From assembly GCA_949825025.1 (NCBI GenBank), contig OX463781.1:8434648-8498647 (forward strand): 64,000 nucleotides of DNA, in the 5' to 3' direction. The notes beneath the pieces are model-generated. The model was not told where the DNA came from, ran no database searches, and worked only from the letters and a program-made list of their open reading frames with translations. Positions 13,102 through 25,523 of the stretch are shown piece after piece. How positions within the stretch are numbered: position 1 is the stretch's first letter; each line of letters opens with the position of its first letter. Made by a program: the position numbers and the translations under genes. This DNA is from Siphlonurus alternatus (Eukaryota; Arthropoda; Insecta; Ephemeroptera; Siphlonuridae).

Positions 13102-13680
13102 AGCTGCTATTAATACAAGCGTCAGGAATATCTGAACTTAAAGATAAACGCGAACTAAATATTTAATAAAACTGATAATTTGGATTCAAATCATTCAAAT
13201 ATAATATTATGAATATTGATTTGATATACAGTTTTGAAAATAAAAGTGATAAAACATGTTAATATGCGTCAGAATATGGCGACCGAGAAATTTTCAATTT
13301 TCAGTACACTATTTTTTTTTTTTTTTTTAGCTATTCTGTTTTTCATTTTTATAAATAACAAATTTACAAAGAAAATTGACAACATTTTGTGTTTTTATAT
13401 GTTATACATTATGAAAAGTTAGCTTTGCAATTGAATATTAATATATATGAATTTTTACAGTTTTGGGCTATTTTGAGACCAAATATTTGCTTAATTACCA
13501 TGCAATTCCATTATATTAACTAAATAAAATTATCCAAATTGAACAAATATATTAATAAAATATACAGTTAGAACTTCCAGGACTTTTTAGCATGAACTGT
13601 AATAATAAATTCCTCTTACCAGACAATGCAATGACTAAAAACACGACGATCGTAAAAAAACGGAGAGAGGACGACGCCAT
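12760..13680 (-). CDS. Short secreted single-domain chitin-binding protein (CBM14) 1
   Basis: Two exons on the minus strand: 13620-13680 and 12760-12974 (TAA), joined in phase 1, giving 91 residues. Exon 1 codes MASSSLRFFTIVVFLVIALS, a clear signal peptide. Exon 2 completes it (ATLMVSAQ) and codes one peritrophin-A domain with all six cysteines (YKC, PDC, YNC, MEC, IWC, VDC) and the aromatic block WKWYNCG. The family forms disulfides 1-3, 2-6 and 4-5 and binds chitin. The protein is secreted, probably to peritrophic matrix or cuticle. It is a paralogue of the two minus-strand genes at 16957 and 18282. It has a TATA box upstream and AATAAA downstream. Confidence 0.85.
13028..13098. repeat. (AC)n(TA)n microsatellite
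   Basis: A short AC run followed by about 30 TA units in the intron of the chitin-binding gene at 12760-13680. Confidence 0.95.
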
Positions 13681-13760
13681 AATTTTTGGAGTTTAAATAT
13701 TTAGGTCAACACTTTAGTCGTCTGAGAACTCTACTGCAGAAAGTGTTACCAAGAAGATTA

Positions 13761-13766
13761 TTTATA
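13761..13766 (-). promoter_or_regulatory. TATA box of the gene at 12760-13680
   Basis: CCATATAAAT on the minus strand, 81 bp before the ATG at 13680. A start site about 30 bp downstream would leave a 5' UTR of about 50 bp. Confidence 0.5.
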
Positions 13767-13767
13767 T

Positions 13768-16620
13768 GGAATGATTACAGCTTATCAGCAAATTTAGATT
13801 TTAGGCATTTTAATTTTAATCCACAATGACTCAGCAGGTTTTAATATTTTTATGACGTACATTAATTCAAATTTATAACAATATCTTCCTAAGTGCGTCA
13901 ATTAATATATGAAAAACGTCAGTGTAAATTGATAAATTTTTAATTTTAGATCACTTTATCACTGCATGTTCATGGGAATGACGTACTAATTGTTGCATTG
14001 ACGTCATCAAAACTTTTACTCGAGTATTTTTTTTTCCTCCACAAACTGAAAAATTCAGCACAATTTAATTAAAAAAAAATCATAGAACATTAATTTATAA
14101 TGTATATATACAGTGCTTATATATTATATACACTGAAAAATGCTTAGTTTTAACTATAATTAATTCCTTATAATATTAAAGCCTATATATTACACGATAT
14201 AATTTTGCATTTAAATTTTTCCTAAAGAAATTTCAATTCCTTACAAACAAATATAATTGAGTTATAAATTTCTTGGAAAGGAACAAAATCTTGGTAATAA
14301 TTATGAAAAAAAAAAAATTGTAACATGTAATCTGGTTTGGTATTTTATCATTAAAATGTCAAACTTTTTTTAGACTAAAAAACGTATTTTTTTAATTTAA
14401 TTTAAGTTTGTTAAAACATTTATAGCGTTCGTCACAGCAGTGGAAGTTTCTACAGGTTGATCAAAGTTCTATGGGCTACAGAATTTACCGGTCCGGTAAT
14501 CTTAACGGACGTCAAAGATTCACGGGGAATTCAAAGCAGCCCGCTCTTAGTTAAGAAAATTAGTTGAATTATTATCTCTCTACCGATCGTTAAAGCCACT
14601 AACTTTCAGCATTTCTCCACAATTTGTGAGATTCCATAGATGACTAACTTGAACAATTTTCATCTTGATGTGGAATCTATATTGGGCGCGATTCACGAAG
14701 CAGTTAGCCAGGTTTCTTAACACGTTTAACTAGGTGGTTTAAGACTTAAAACAGGTATAGTTAAACGTGGTTAATAAGCTAAACGTGGTTAGAAACCTGG
14801 CTAACTGCTTCATGAATCGCACCCATTATATTTTGAACCTTTCTACGAAATAAATTAATGTTTCGTGTTCTGTAAAAAAATATTTAATGAGGAACTTTGC
14901 TCTGTGAAGAAATAAAAAGTTGTTATGAATTATTAGATTTAAATCTTTTGTGGCTTTTTCAACTAAAATTAGCTATTAAAAATTGGCCCAATTTTATTCA
15001 ATAATTTTTTAAATTTCAAACGCATACTCGTACAGCTCAGCTTTTCTATGTAAGCACATGCACCGAGAGTGTGTACATTTCCATAATTATATCTACTTGT
15101 TACAATGTCTGAACCTGGGTAACATATTGAGTTGCAATTAAAATGGGAAAATCATGTTAAATTTGTAAAAAAAAATAAATAAAAAAAAAATGACAGTAAT
15201 TGAAATTTTACAAGGTACTCGTCATTATATCCTATCCAGTGTAATTCTATTACTCCTTAGTTCATTCACATTTAAATTGTATGGTAGGAATATGGAGAAA
15301 TGCTGGCCAAAATGTATTTAAATCTTTGAAAATACTACAAAACAAGTTCTAAAAATACTGTATTTATTAATTATGATTGGAGAAAAAATACTATTGAAAT
15401 ATGTAATGAAACAAACATGCTGAATATTACAAGTTTAAATTTTAAAAAAAACTTTGCTTTCTTTGTGTATAAGATCATCAATAATCTATTTAAAAATAAT
15501 TTTCCTTTGGTTCTGAAAAGACATGTACTAAGACATTGGCTTTTTTTTTCCTCTTCTCAAACTTCAGCTCATTGATATGTAAACAAAAATTTTTAATCTA
15601 TAAAATGTAACATACATGTACATTTAAAATGAATAAAAAAATAAAATATTTTGGTATCTGGCAACAAAAACGCGAGATATTATATTCCTGTAATTTATAA
15701 ATTGTTATAGGAGTTTTAACTATATTCTATCAATGCATAATATATTTAATAAACTACAATTTATGTGTATAATAAATTACAAGTTAACTTGTTAATATGT
15801 CACTTTAATGGTTTGAAAGATAATATATAATATTTTGGATTATTTGTGTTAACATATATTATACAATAAATATATAAATGTTATGTGATTATATTAATTA
15901 TAATAATAACATTACATAATTATGTTCTTTAATTTGAACTGGTTGCTACCTCAATCCATCCTCTCTGTCTAGCTATTTATTGATTTATGACGAAAAAATA
16001 ATATAAATGAAAGTAAGACAAAATCAACATTACAATCTAAGTTATCTTGTAATAAAATTACATGATGCAACCAAGTATATTTATTTAACTATAACTACCT
16101 GTCAATTTTAAGTAGCACAATTTATAAATTTACTGACATTATCTGTTATTAAAATCATGAGCTGCAATGGTTATCAACTGCAGTTACACTCAATAACAAC
16201 GTGCACTAAGTGTGAGGTTGAAAAATGTAATTAGTCCAAGATAAGATACGCATGATGTGCGTCAAGGGCGAGGCATGTCCGCTTTTTTTATTACAACCTT
16301 CAACTGACTTTTGTGCAATATAAAAAAATAAAACTCTGTGGTATATTAATATAATTACATAAATAATAAAGAGAGTATAAAGTATTATATTCAAAATAAC
16401 ATAAATTATCTAAAAATATTTTCACCCCAAAGAAAATTAATCAACGCAATTATTTTTTGATCATAATTCAAATTCAATTCGTGATAATAACCAAACAATA
16501 AAACATTAAATTGCAAATTTAAAAACAATTTTTATTAAGATAAAGAATAAATAAATTTCAAATGGTTGTTCATCCCAATGCACATCCATTTTCTTAAAAC
16601 ATAATACTTATTACGTAATA
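13768..16620. other. Intergenic AT-rich DNA
   Basis: No gene recognised. It contains the MITE at 14684-14825. The rest is simple AT-rich sequence. Confidence 0.6.
14684..14825. mobile_element. MITE, family A copy 1 (near-perfect hairpin)
   Basis: The left end GGGCGCGATTCACGAAGCAG runs into TTAGCCAGGTTTCTTAACAC. The right end is its reverse complement (GTGGTTAGAAACCTGGCTAA then CTGCTTCATGAATCGCACCC). The whole 140 bp can fold into one stem. Related copies are at 17193, 31069 and 39404. Confidence 0.75.
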
Positions 16621-16932
16621 GTACCGACCTCAAATTTTTTTATTGCAGAAATGGATATAGGGTGCAAAAATATGCTACTCTGATTTTTTTTTCAGATTTT
16701 TTAGAGACCGGAAAGTATTGCTAAAAATTTTTGGCGAGGTCGGGTTCGAATCCACGTCCCTTTTGGGTCCTATCTTTTATTAAGAGAGGCGGCAAGAGGC
16801 GGCACTTTTTCTGCACTTTCAATAATTTTTTAAAAATACTTCCCGGTCTCAGAAAAATCTGAAAAAAATCAGAGTAGCATATTTTTGCACCCTCTATCCA
16901 TTTCTGCAATAAAAAAATTTTGAGTTCGGTAC
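16621..16932. mobile_element. Foldback MITE, family B copy 2
   Basis: The best-preserved family member. The left arm is GTACCGACCTCAAATTTTTT then TATTGCAGAAATGGA; the right arm is its reverse complement ending TTTGAGTTCGGTAC. The middle carries GGTTCGAATCCACG, which matches a tRNA B-box. It ends 25 bp past the stop codon of the minus-strand gene at 16957, so it lies in that gene's 3' flank and may supply its poly(A) site. Confidence 0.8.
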
Positions 16933-16956
16933 TCTATTATCCATAGAATCAGGTGA

Positions 16957-17839
16957 TCAATTCATAGTCAGAGGTCTAGGGTTTCTGTCTCCACAGGTCA
17001 CGTTGTAAGGGTAGTCACACCACACGAACTCAGGGTCGTACAGCAGAGGGTCCTGACACTCCATCACATAAGCGATGCCACCTCCGCAGTTGTACCACTT
17101 CCAGCAGTCAGGGTGCATGAACTGGCCGTTCCTCCGACACTCGTAGTCAGGGTCGATCAAGTCCTCCGTCAGGGCAGCTGTAAACAAAATAACGGGGGCG
17201 ATTCACGAAAGATTTATGTAGCTTTTTCACGAACTGCGATTAAACCACTAAACGTGGTTAGCAGAAAACTCTTCGTGAATCGCACCAAATAAGGTAGCTG
17301 AGTATCTAGAAGATGTGAATTTAATCACACTTTCAATTATAGCTTCTTGTCTTATAAATTATAAATATTAGCAGCAAAAAAAAGTAGTTTTGTAATGTAT
17401 TGTAACATTTAAATTGATTACTTTTTTTTAAAAAGTTGCAGCTATAGATAAATCGCCGAGAGAAAGAAATTTAACTCACTTATATTTTTATGATTGATTA
17501 GTATTTATTATACTATTTATTGGTGCAGCAATGAAATTTGGCAACTTTCAAAGACTATCTTTTTTATCTTTATACATTTCTAACATATGTTATTTTATCG
17601 TTTATTAGAATAATTATATTTTTTAATTTTTCTAGTATGTTATATTTTTTCCTTCCCTCTTTGTACATGAAAATAATCTATTAAATAAATTTACCCTAAA
17701 ACTAACAACAATTTATACTAATATTAATAGAACTACGTATTGAGCATTGTATGGCATGTGGTGTAAAATTAGCAGGACGTTGTATGTACTCCATGTAAAC
17801 TCTGCACTTACCAACACGAGAGCACCCACAACAAGCCAT
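16957..17839 (-). CDS. Chitin-binding (CBM14) gene 2 with decayed leader; possible pseudogene
   Basis: The main exon is 16957-17177 (TGA). It has an intact domain with six cysteines (YEC, PDC, YNC, MEC, VWC, VTC), differing from the gene at 18282 by only about six of 62 residues. The first exon aligns without gaps to the leader exon 19623-19668 of that gene, but the original ATG is ATA (17851-17853) and the exon end is 4 bp shorter. From the old start position the frame now hits a stop soon after the splice. An ATG at 17837-17839 restores frame (82 residues) but gives MACCGCSRV, which is not a convincing signal peptide. It is either a dying copy, a protein without export, or a gene using another first exon. 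Confidence 0.55.
17193..17287. mobile_element. MITE, family A copy 2
   Basis: A 95-bp hairpin. The left end is GGGGGCGATTCACGAAAG; the right end CTTCGTGAATCGCACC is its complement. It lies 15 bp upstream of the acceptor site of the gene at 16957, inside its intron. Confidence 0.7.
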
Positions 17840-17875
17840 CTAACACAAGCTATGGTTGAGAAAATTTCAATCCTG

Positions 17876-17884
17876 CTTTTATTT
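17876..17884 (-). promoter_or_regulatory. TATA-like box of chitin-binding gene 2
   Basis: AAATAAAAGCAGGA on the minus strand. It is shared with the promoter of the paralogue at 18282-19668, so the promoter was duplicated together with the gene. Confidence 0.4.
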
Positions 17885-18281
17885 CTGTTCTGTCAGAGCT
17901 GATTCCAACTGATAGGAATGGTGGAAACTAATCTGGCTGGACGTCATATTATAGGAGACGGTACTACGTTTTTATCATTAATGTGTAACAAAAATTCTAC
18001 CATCAGCATTTTAAAATGTTTAAAGGGCAAATTATATAAAATTATAAAATTAATTTGAAAAATTATTGACAACTTGCATTAAACAATTTTATTTAAACAA
18101 AATTTGAATGCAAGTTTTTCAGATTTTTTTAAAACCCTCAAACACTTTCAAAATCGAGAAGAGGGCGGTGAGACATCGTAAAATGAACAATACCTAATCC
18201 TGTATAAAAATAAGCATTAAAAATTCATGCAGATTTTGCATCGTCTATAATATTGTATATATTTCTACAAGATATAAGAGG

Positions 18282-19668
18282 TCAAAAATCACCTGCTAGA
18301 GTTTTCTCGAAATGAGTTGTTGAAGGTCTAGGGTTCCTGTCTCCACAGGTCACGTTGTTAGGGTAGTCACACCACACAAACTCAGGGTCGTACAGCAGAG
18401 GTTCAGGACACTCCATCACATAAGCGGTGCCTTCTCCGCAGTTGTACCATTTCCAGCAGTCAGGGTGCGCAAATTGGCCGTTCCTCCGACACTCGTAGTC
18501 AGGGTCGATCTCGGCTGCTCCTTGTACCTTCAAGGTAGCTGTAAACATTAAGAAGGTGGCTGAGTATCTAAAGAGACAGAGTTCATATTTCATCATAAAA
18601 TATTATTTTGTATTACTTTTCATCACGCATTTTATTTTCAGTTGTTTTGTTCTACATTATTCTCTATTATTATACCACATTAATATTAGACTTAAATAGA
18701 CATGCTAGTTAAAATTGTAGACTTATTGTAAATTTGTAAAACAATATTAATATCTTTCATTACTCGAGTTTATTCTGATCGCAGAATTTTTGATTGTATA
18801 AAAATGTAAAAAAGAATCAATTAATCTTAGTTTGGAGCTATACGTCATATTTAATTCTTTATTAATGTTGAAGTGGAGGTTGTTCTCACCCTCCCTTCAG
18901 AATCAAGATTTTCTTTCACTTCATTAATCATTATTTTATACAAAAATTACATCTAAATTTGTAAATTTTTGAAAACCATGATTGTGTTTATTATAATTTT
19001 TATAATTTTATTTTGAACATATACAGACCTACTGATTCTAATAAATGTACCAGGACAACTTGCATGATATTTTTTATTACAAATTTGAATAGAAGAGCTT
19101 GTGTTATATACTTTCGATTTTTTTCAGATTTACCTGAAGGCTCAAACACCTCAAAATCGTGCTGCAAAATGTTGTGACATATTCAAGGTTTTTTTCTATG
19201 CTTATGTGTTACATATTTTCATGAATGTAATGTCACAGTGTCTTTTTTTTTATTATTCTGAAGGAGTTGGAGGATTAAAAAAATTCAAATAAAATTAATA
19301 ATAAATGTCATGTAACATTGCACAAGGTCCTCTAAGCAAATAAGCAAAATAATACAAAAACAACTATTATTTACTATAATTCTTGTGAACATCATGCATA
19401 GGTTATACATTTTTTAAAAATATTTTTATTGATAAAAATAAGACTACATGCAGTTCTACCTAGGCCGGAAGCTTTATGGGAAGGCGCTGGTGTACGTACA
19501 ATTATATTACATTCTAAATAAGCTCAACAGAAAAATTAGATTTACATTATTATTAGAAAATATAGATGGAAAAGATGAATTCCATAAAACCAAGTCCATA
19601 AATTTATCTCGGCGTAACTTACCCATCACCACGAGAGCAGCCACAGCAAACATTCCAACGTTAGCCAT
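18282..19668 (-). CDS. Short secreted single-domain chitin-binding protein (CBM14) 3
   Basis: Two exons on the minus strand: 19623-19668 and 18282-18538 (TGA), phase 1 junction, 100 residues. Exon 1 codes MANVGMFAVAALVVM. Exon 2 continues ATLKVQGAAEIDPDYEC, so signal cleavage near QGA is likely. One complete CBM14 domain follows with six cysteines and WKWYNCGEG. The tail RNPRPSTTHFEKTLAGDF is longer than in the paralogues. A longer in-frame reading upstream of the acceptor begins MMKYELCLF, but it crosses a good TTTACAG acceptor and lacks the shared leader, so I prefer the spliced form. The gene is a near-identical duplicate of that at 16957. Confidence 0.85.
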
Positions 19669-19704
19669 GTTTGAGAAAGTTGCGAGATCCGAGGAATCCT
19701 CCTG

Positions 19705-19713
19705 CTTTTATTT
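19705..19713 (-). promoter_or_regulatory. TATA-like box of chitin-binding gene 3
   Basis: GAAATAAAAGCAGGAGG on the minus strand, about 40 bp before the ATG at 19668. It is conserved in the duplicate at 17876-17884. Confidence 0.4.
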
Positions 19714-21823
19714 CGGTGCTATCGAAGATGATCCCAACAGATAGTGCAAAGATGTGACGAAAATTGACAATTTTATCAGCATAGTGTAAAAAACTAATTT
19801 ATTTCCATTAGCGGCATATATTGCGATGTTTTTTTTTGTTTTTTTTTTTTTTTGCACGGATTACGAAAGTTATCAAAGCGTACCTTTAAGAGATCAATTA
19901 ATTTTCTACGTAAGTGTTTTTTTTTTTTTTACTTTTTTTTTTTATGAAAAGATAAAGTTGAGTGTTTAACGTAATTTGCAATAATTATCTTTTTTTTCTT
20001 AGTAGCTCTTAATTAAGTCAATGGAAATTGTAAATCACTACTTTTCTTTATAAATTTTAATTAAAATCAGAACAATTACAAGAATTTTTGAAATTTCTTT
20101 CACTTAATCACTTTATTCACAAAAGTATGAACGCAATCACAGCAGTGATAATTCTTAAATGTTAATAACAATTGTTTCTGCTGGATTTTTTTTTAGAAGT
20201 AATGCTTCATGAATTTGTTTATCAAATTATCAAATAATGTTAACCTTAGCATTGCCAAGGAATGTCTTTTGTCTCACTCTATACCGAGGGAAGGGAAGGG
20301 TGGGGGGAAGGGTTGAATTACCCACTATACTAAAAACAGTTTCTCTTACTATTTTTTGTGGAAATATGTTACCCCCTAGCTAACTAAAGATTGCTAATTT
20401 TTTTCGGATCATTCTTTCACACCTTTTTACCGATTTTAAAGAGTTGTGAGTTGTTTTTACCCCCCCCTCTTCCACCTTGATAATTATAGGATCAATATAT
20501 TATATATAAAATATAACGAGAGCCAATTTTTTGAAACTAATTCTTGAAGCCTTTGGTATATTGTAGCTGCCCAGCTGTCATTTGCATAATACATTTTTCG
20601 TTCATTGTTTTGAGAAATCAATCAGACAAGACGAGATATTACGTCAAAATTTTATTCATATTATATCGCAATGACCATATGTTTAAACGATCAATTGTGG
20701 AATTAATAATACAATAAATAATTTAGTTAAATATCATAATTTTCACTGGAATTTCCTGTATTGGATCCAATAAACAAATCAAATATAAATGTGTAAAACG
20801 CAACATAGATCTTGATTTGTTTATTAATTATAATTATTTTTACTTTAATCTCATTAAATATTTTGTTATTGTCTGTAGCCTTGGTGATGTCAGAATTAAT
20901 TTTAATCAAATTTTTGTGATAACTCTTATCAAACCTTCACACGTCTTCAATATGACATCCAATCAATCATTTTAAATGACAAGAATATGACATTTCTACC
21001 CTCTTCTAGAAGCTTTATCATGTAGGTATGGAACCAAAGAAACTAATAAAAACTGTTAAGAAATAAAGAAGGAAATTCACTTTCAACGATTTCTACAATG
21101 TTTTTGTGTTACTGAATTTTCTAAAACTTCAACAAAATTCATTGATAATTAAAAAATTTTGATCATAATAGATTATGAAATCAAAATTATTTTAATTTGA
21201 AATAATTTTATAGTTACAATGAAATAATGTTTATTTACATGCAAAATAAAATAGATTTTTATTTCAATAGACATGCAGCATTGTTACCCTACCTGATTTT
21301 TTTAGACCCTGCGTGCAGCTTCAAAAGGAATATTATAAATAAATATTACTTAATAAATATTAAATAAATACTACTTATATAATTTTGAATATAAGGATAG
21401 GAGCTCTTCAGTTGAGAAAAAAAATATACGCACAAAGAATAATACTTCCATAAAGTCTCCATGCAGTACATGTTAAAACCTATTGACACCGAGAGTAAAG
21501 TTGCATTGTAGTGGTGATACTAAGGCATTTTAAATAGTTATAAAATACGACATATATGTATTTAATTTTAAAATATAATATTTTGTATCATATAAAATCC
21601 TCAATTATATAATTAAAAAAAAAGTAGTTTATAAACTTTTAATACAATATTTATATTTCAACTGAAGAAGAAATAAGGTTTTGCATTAAAAGTTGATGCA
21701 GTCTGAAAGGGTGGGGATAATCCTAATGGACTGTGGGAGTAGACAAGTCCTAACAAAGTCGCTACTGCGCTGCTGTAACTTTAAGCTAGACAACTTCAAG
21801 ACAGAGAAGAAGAAGTTAGTGTG
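19714..21823. other. Divergent intergenic region
   Basis: Lies between the last minus-strand and the first plus-strand chitin-binding gene. It is AT-rich with poly-T runs near 19830 and 19915 and a G-run/C-run pair near 20295 and 20460. No gene recognised and no clear TATA box for the gene at 21824. Confidence 0.5.
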
Positions 21824-24212
21824 ATGGCCTGTGTACGCTTCCTTGTGGTTGTTACATTACTTCTGTGTGTTGGTAAGTTGGGAATTCTAATAAACTTTTG
21901 TTAACTTCACGACTTGCTATATATTCTGTTATTATTATTGTTATAATAAACTAAATAATGTACGGTTTTCAGCATCATTGAGACATCATCAAACAAGTCA
22001 TATCTAGCTGATAATTGTTATTATTATAATTATAAACTATCATAACAAATTATAAATGTTAATTTTTATTAGGTCACCATATTTATTTTATTTGCGTTCT
22101 GTAATTAGTTCATTTGAAGTTTATAGTAAGTATTCATCAATGAAAATTAAAAATTCTCAGAATATTCTGATAATTAGTATTTTTTTTTATTTCATATTTT
22201 GTTAATGTGGGTAGTTAAATCATGTTTCCTTTCATGAGATTTTCTGAGAAATTTCAAGTTTGTTGCTAATTTTAAAATTAAAAATTAAAGCTATAGAAGT
22301 TGTGAAATAATTAGAAAATATTATATTATAGATTGTATCGGGGCGTGTGTGGGAGTTTAATCTGTTGAGGTGTCTATATCATGTTTCTATTTCAAAGTTC
22401 AACTTCCTAGCTGTGAATATATAGAGTTAGAAATAAAGAACCAGGGAGGGAAGGGGGGTTAAATACCACCAATTAATAATTTGCTTAAAGTTACGCACGA
22501 AATTAACAGGTAATTTCTGTGTGTGGGCAACTTTACGCAAATTCTTAATCGATGGTATTTGAACACTCCCAAGGTGCTATACACAGTGGTTAGTGCAGCA
22601 TGTCCAAATTATTCAAGTAATTTTGACTGAAACTAACAATAAGTGAACACTAATGAGAACTGTTTTGTTGTTATTGCTGCATTTTACAAAACAGTAAAAC
22701 AACAAATATATTCCAAAGAATTATTTAATACCATTTTGCTAATTGCAATAATTCCTTGGATCCGTTACCATCTACTGATTTTATTATATTTAGTGAAGAT
22801 CGTGGTTGCAGCTGTATTCAATGGTACATACTAAAAAACAGAAATACTTCTGGAGAGTAACTTACTGTCAAGGGAAGGGGGGGGGGAGGAACCAATTTGG
22901 ATTTTTTTATTTTTATTTATTCATTTTCTTTATTCGAACTTTTTCGATTGATTTTAGTGCATGTTGTGTGAAACCTACTTTTTTCTGCATTTAAAATACT
23001 ACACAGGCCATTCTTGACAAGCAAAGTATTATTTAAAGCTCCAACGTTTAAGCCTGTTACTGTGACTGATACTGGCTGATTTAGATATCCTCTGTAATTG
23101 TTGAGTTAGTCTGTCTCCCCTCATGATTGGTCTGTTAGCCAGCGTGATTTGACTAAATTAGCGCTCAGCTGCTCACTTGCCAGCCTCGCACTGGAATACA
23201 AATCACTGACTAAAGAGACATTTGAAACACACTATTATGGAATTAACAAAAAAATAGCACGTTTAAATGAGGAAAATTCTGAATGTTATTTGATATTATT
23301 TTTTTACATTAAAAACAAACAAGTTAATTACGTGGAAAATAAAGTTAAATTGTTAATACGAGAATGGGATGATCAAAAGTTTATTGCTAGAAAGTTTTGT
23401 TTGCTGTCATTGATGACAGTGATAAAAATACAAAATATGTAACAAAACATTTAAATTATTTTTTATATTTTCCAACTGATCACTAGTCTTTGTTGCGTGC
23501 TAGGGAAGCATTTTACTGCTGACGTGGAGCAATTTAAGTTCGCAGCACTCTTTGCTATAAATAAGTTAATCATTCTGACAAACACTATTTCAGCTAAAGT
23601 GTCCGAGTTGAATATTTTATTATAGTAACACCGCACCATTTACTTCTGTTGCATATAAAATTTGAGTCTTTAATCAAGTATATATATAACAATTTCTTGC
23701 TATAGAAATAGACATTAATGTATGGAGAGTGCAATTCTTAAAAACTGTGTACAATATTAGTACAATTATTATAATAAAATGTACAATATAATATATTCTT
23801 TAACGAAACAAGCATTATAATAGATGTGTTTTTTTTTTTTTAATTTTTTGTTGTGCGTTGTTTTATTTTTCATTCCAATCAGCTGTTTGAAAATTTGGAC
23901 ATCCTTTTTGTGCGTTTCATTGTCTTGATAAAACAATGAGTGATGAAGAAGGTTAATGAACTCATAAAAACGTCTTTTGTCGCAGCATGGTGTGGAGAAG
24001 CGGCATTGTTCCGAGCTCAGGTGACTGACCCTGGCTTCAAGTGCCCTGAGGACGGCCAATTCGCACACCCTGACTGCAATAGGTGGTACAACTGCGGCGC
24101 AGACGTCGCCTGGGTAATGACTTGTCCCGAAGACTGGCTCTACGATTCAACCTTAAACTGGTGCAACTGGCCCGACCAGGTCCAATGTGGAGAACGAAAA
24201 ATGCCATCCTAA
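21824..24212 (+). CDS. Short secreted single-domain chitin-binding protein (CBM14) 4
   Basis: Two exons: 21824-21872 and 23986-24212 (TAA), phase 1, 91 residues. Exon 1 codes MACVRFLVVVTLLLCV, a strong signal peptide that ends in AWCGEAALFRAQ after the splice. One domain with six cysteines follows (FKC, PDC, YNC, MTC, NWC, VQC), with RWYNCGADVAWVMTC and CNWPDQVQC. It is the plus-strand relative of the three genes at 12.7-19.7 kb. The 2.1-kb intron holds a foldback element near 22450 and a 97-codon open frame at 23149-23442 that I do not accept as a gene. Confidence 0.85.
22446..22575. mobile_element. Foldback element in the intron of chitin-binding gene 4
   Basis: The left arm GGGGTTAAATACCACCAATT, then AATAATTTGCTTAAAGTTAC, pairs with the right arm (GCAACTTTACGCAAATTCTT then AATCGATGGTATTTGAACAC). 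About 130 bp with no coding content. Confidence 0.55.
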
Positions 24213-25461
24213 AATTCATTGTCAATGATTTTACTATTAACATATAAGAGAATATTAGAGGGATTTACAACTCGTTAAAGCAAAATTTTCTCACTCTATT
24301 CATTCTGATGTTTAATTTTAAGATGTGACCAATATTATGACAAAAATTCTAAGAAAAAATCGCGAGAAAATAGTTCATCGTAAAGCATGTTTGACCAATC
24401 AAATTCAAGCTCTGTGTAAATTAATGAGTTCCAGAAGACATGATGAATTAAAAAAAAACAGTAACAATGAATTGGTCTGAATTGCAACCTCACTTTGAAT
24501 TTTACTGCTATTGGTAATTTACTGGTCAGTAGATAATTCTTGTTTTTACTGTTTTTCCAATAACTTTATGATTTTATTGCATTTAAATCTACCAAAAGGT
24601 ATTATTAATAGATACAATTATAGCTATATAGAGTATTGAATGGCTTCTTAATAATGTACGTGTTTTCATTTTTTCTAATGATAATCTTATTAGCCTGCTA
24701 AATAACGTAGTAAATTAACAAAATATATATTTTGTACTAAAAAATTTAATAATAATTATGTTTATTACATTTTGCATGTTATGTTTTACCGTGATGTAAT
24801 GCTAGAACATTTATAAAAAACATTTCCTGAGATGATAGTTTTATAGCTGAATGCATCAGAAGCAGCATTTTTTTAAGCCATGCACATTTTTTCGATATTA
24901 TATTATAGGAAATAAAATCCTGTCAGGCAAAATATTGAAAAATATTATGCAAAAAAAGTAACAAGTTATCTCTTATGATTAGCTCAAAAGTTATTTATAT
25001 TTAAGTAGTTGTATACCATGTAGAGTATATTGAAATAACTTATAGTATAGTACATTGAAATTAAAATTTTTATTAAAAAAATTGTCCTGTTTCATGAAGG
25101 AGATAGTCCGGAAAATCACCAGGTTTATCACTAACCACGGTTATGTCTTTGGGTTAGGTTAATACTAACCGTGAATTTTTTACTGTTTACCTCTGTGTGA
25201 ACAGCATAACATTTTACATAATCGTATCCAAATTACACTTTCATCAAATATTGTACTATTTTTTACTGAATAAAAATGTGTGGTTTTTAAACAAATTATT
25301 TAAACTTTATTTTTACAACATTTTAAATAAATATTATTTTATGTTATTTATGTTATAAAATTAACAACTAAAAAGTCCGTCTTTTCCTGTTGCTTCTAAA
25401 AACACAAAAACAATCAACAAAACGCTAAACTATGCTTGTTTCCTGGCTACAAAGCTGAGGT
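24213..25461. other. Intergenic AT-rich DNA
   Basis: Holds a decayed family A-like inverted repeat around 25090-25185 (TTTCATGAA, CCAGGTTTATCACTAACCAC, then an AACCGTGAA arm). The first canonical AATAAA after the gene at 21824-24212 is at 24911, so that gene's 3' UTR length is unknown. Confidence 0.5.
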
Positions 25462-25469
25462 TATAAAAG
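25462..25469 (+). promoter_or_regulatory. TATA box of the microexon gene
   Basis: TATAAAAG, 55 bp before the ATG at 25524. A good core-promoter match. Confidence 0.6.
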
Positions 25470-25523
25470 ACTCTGCTCATTATTTTAAACAGGAGTCTTT
25501 ATGAAGAAACAACATTTAGCACG

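Noticed and set aside
18546..18596. Longer unspliced start (MMKYELCLF) for the CBM14 gene at 18282
   Set aside because: It crosses a TTTACAG acceptor shared with the duplicate gene, and the leader exon at 19623-19668 gives a proper signal peptide in the right phase.
23149..23442. 97-codon plus-strand open frame in the intron of the gene at 21824-24212
   Set aside because: No ATG start, no recognisable domain, low-complexity Asn/Lys/Glu content and no splice partner that fits.
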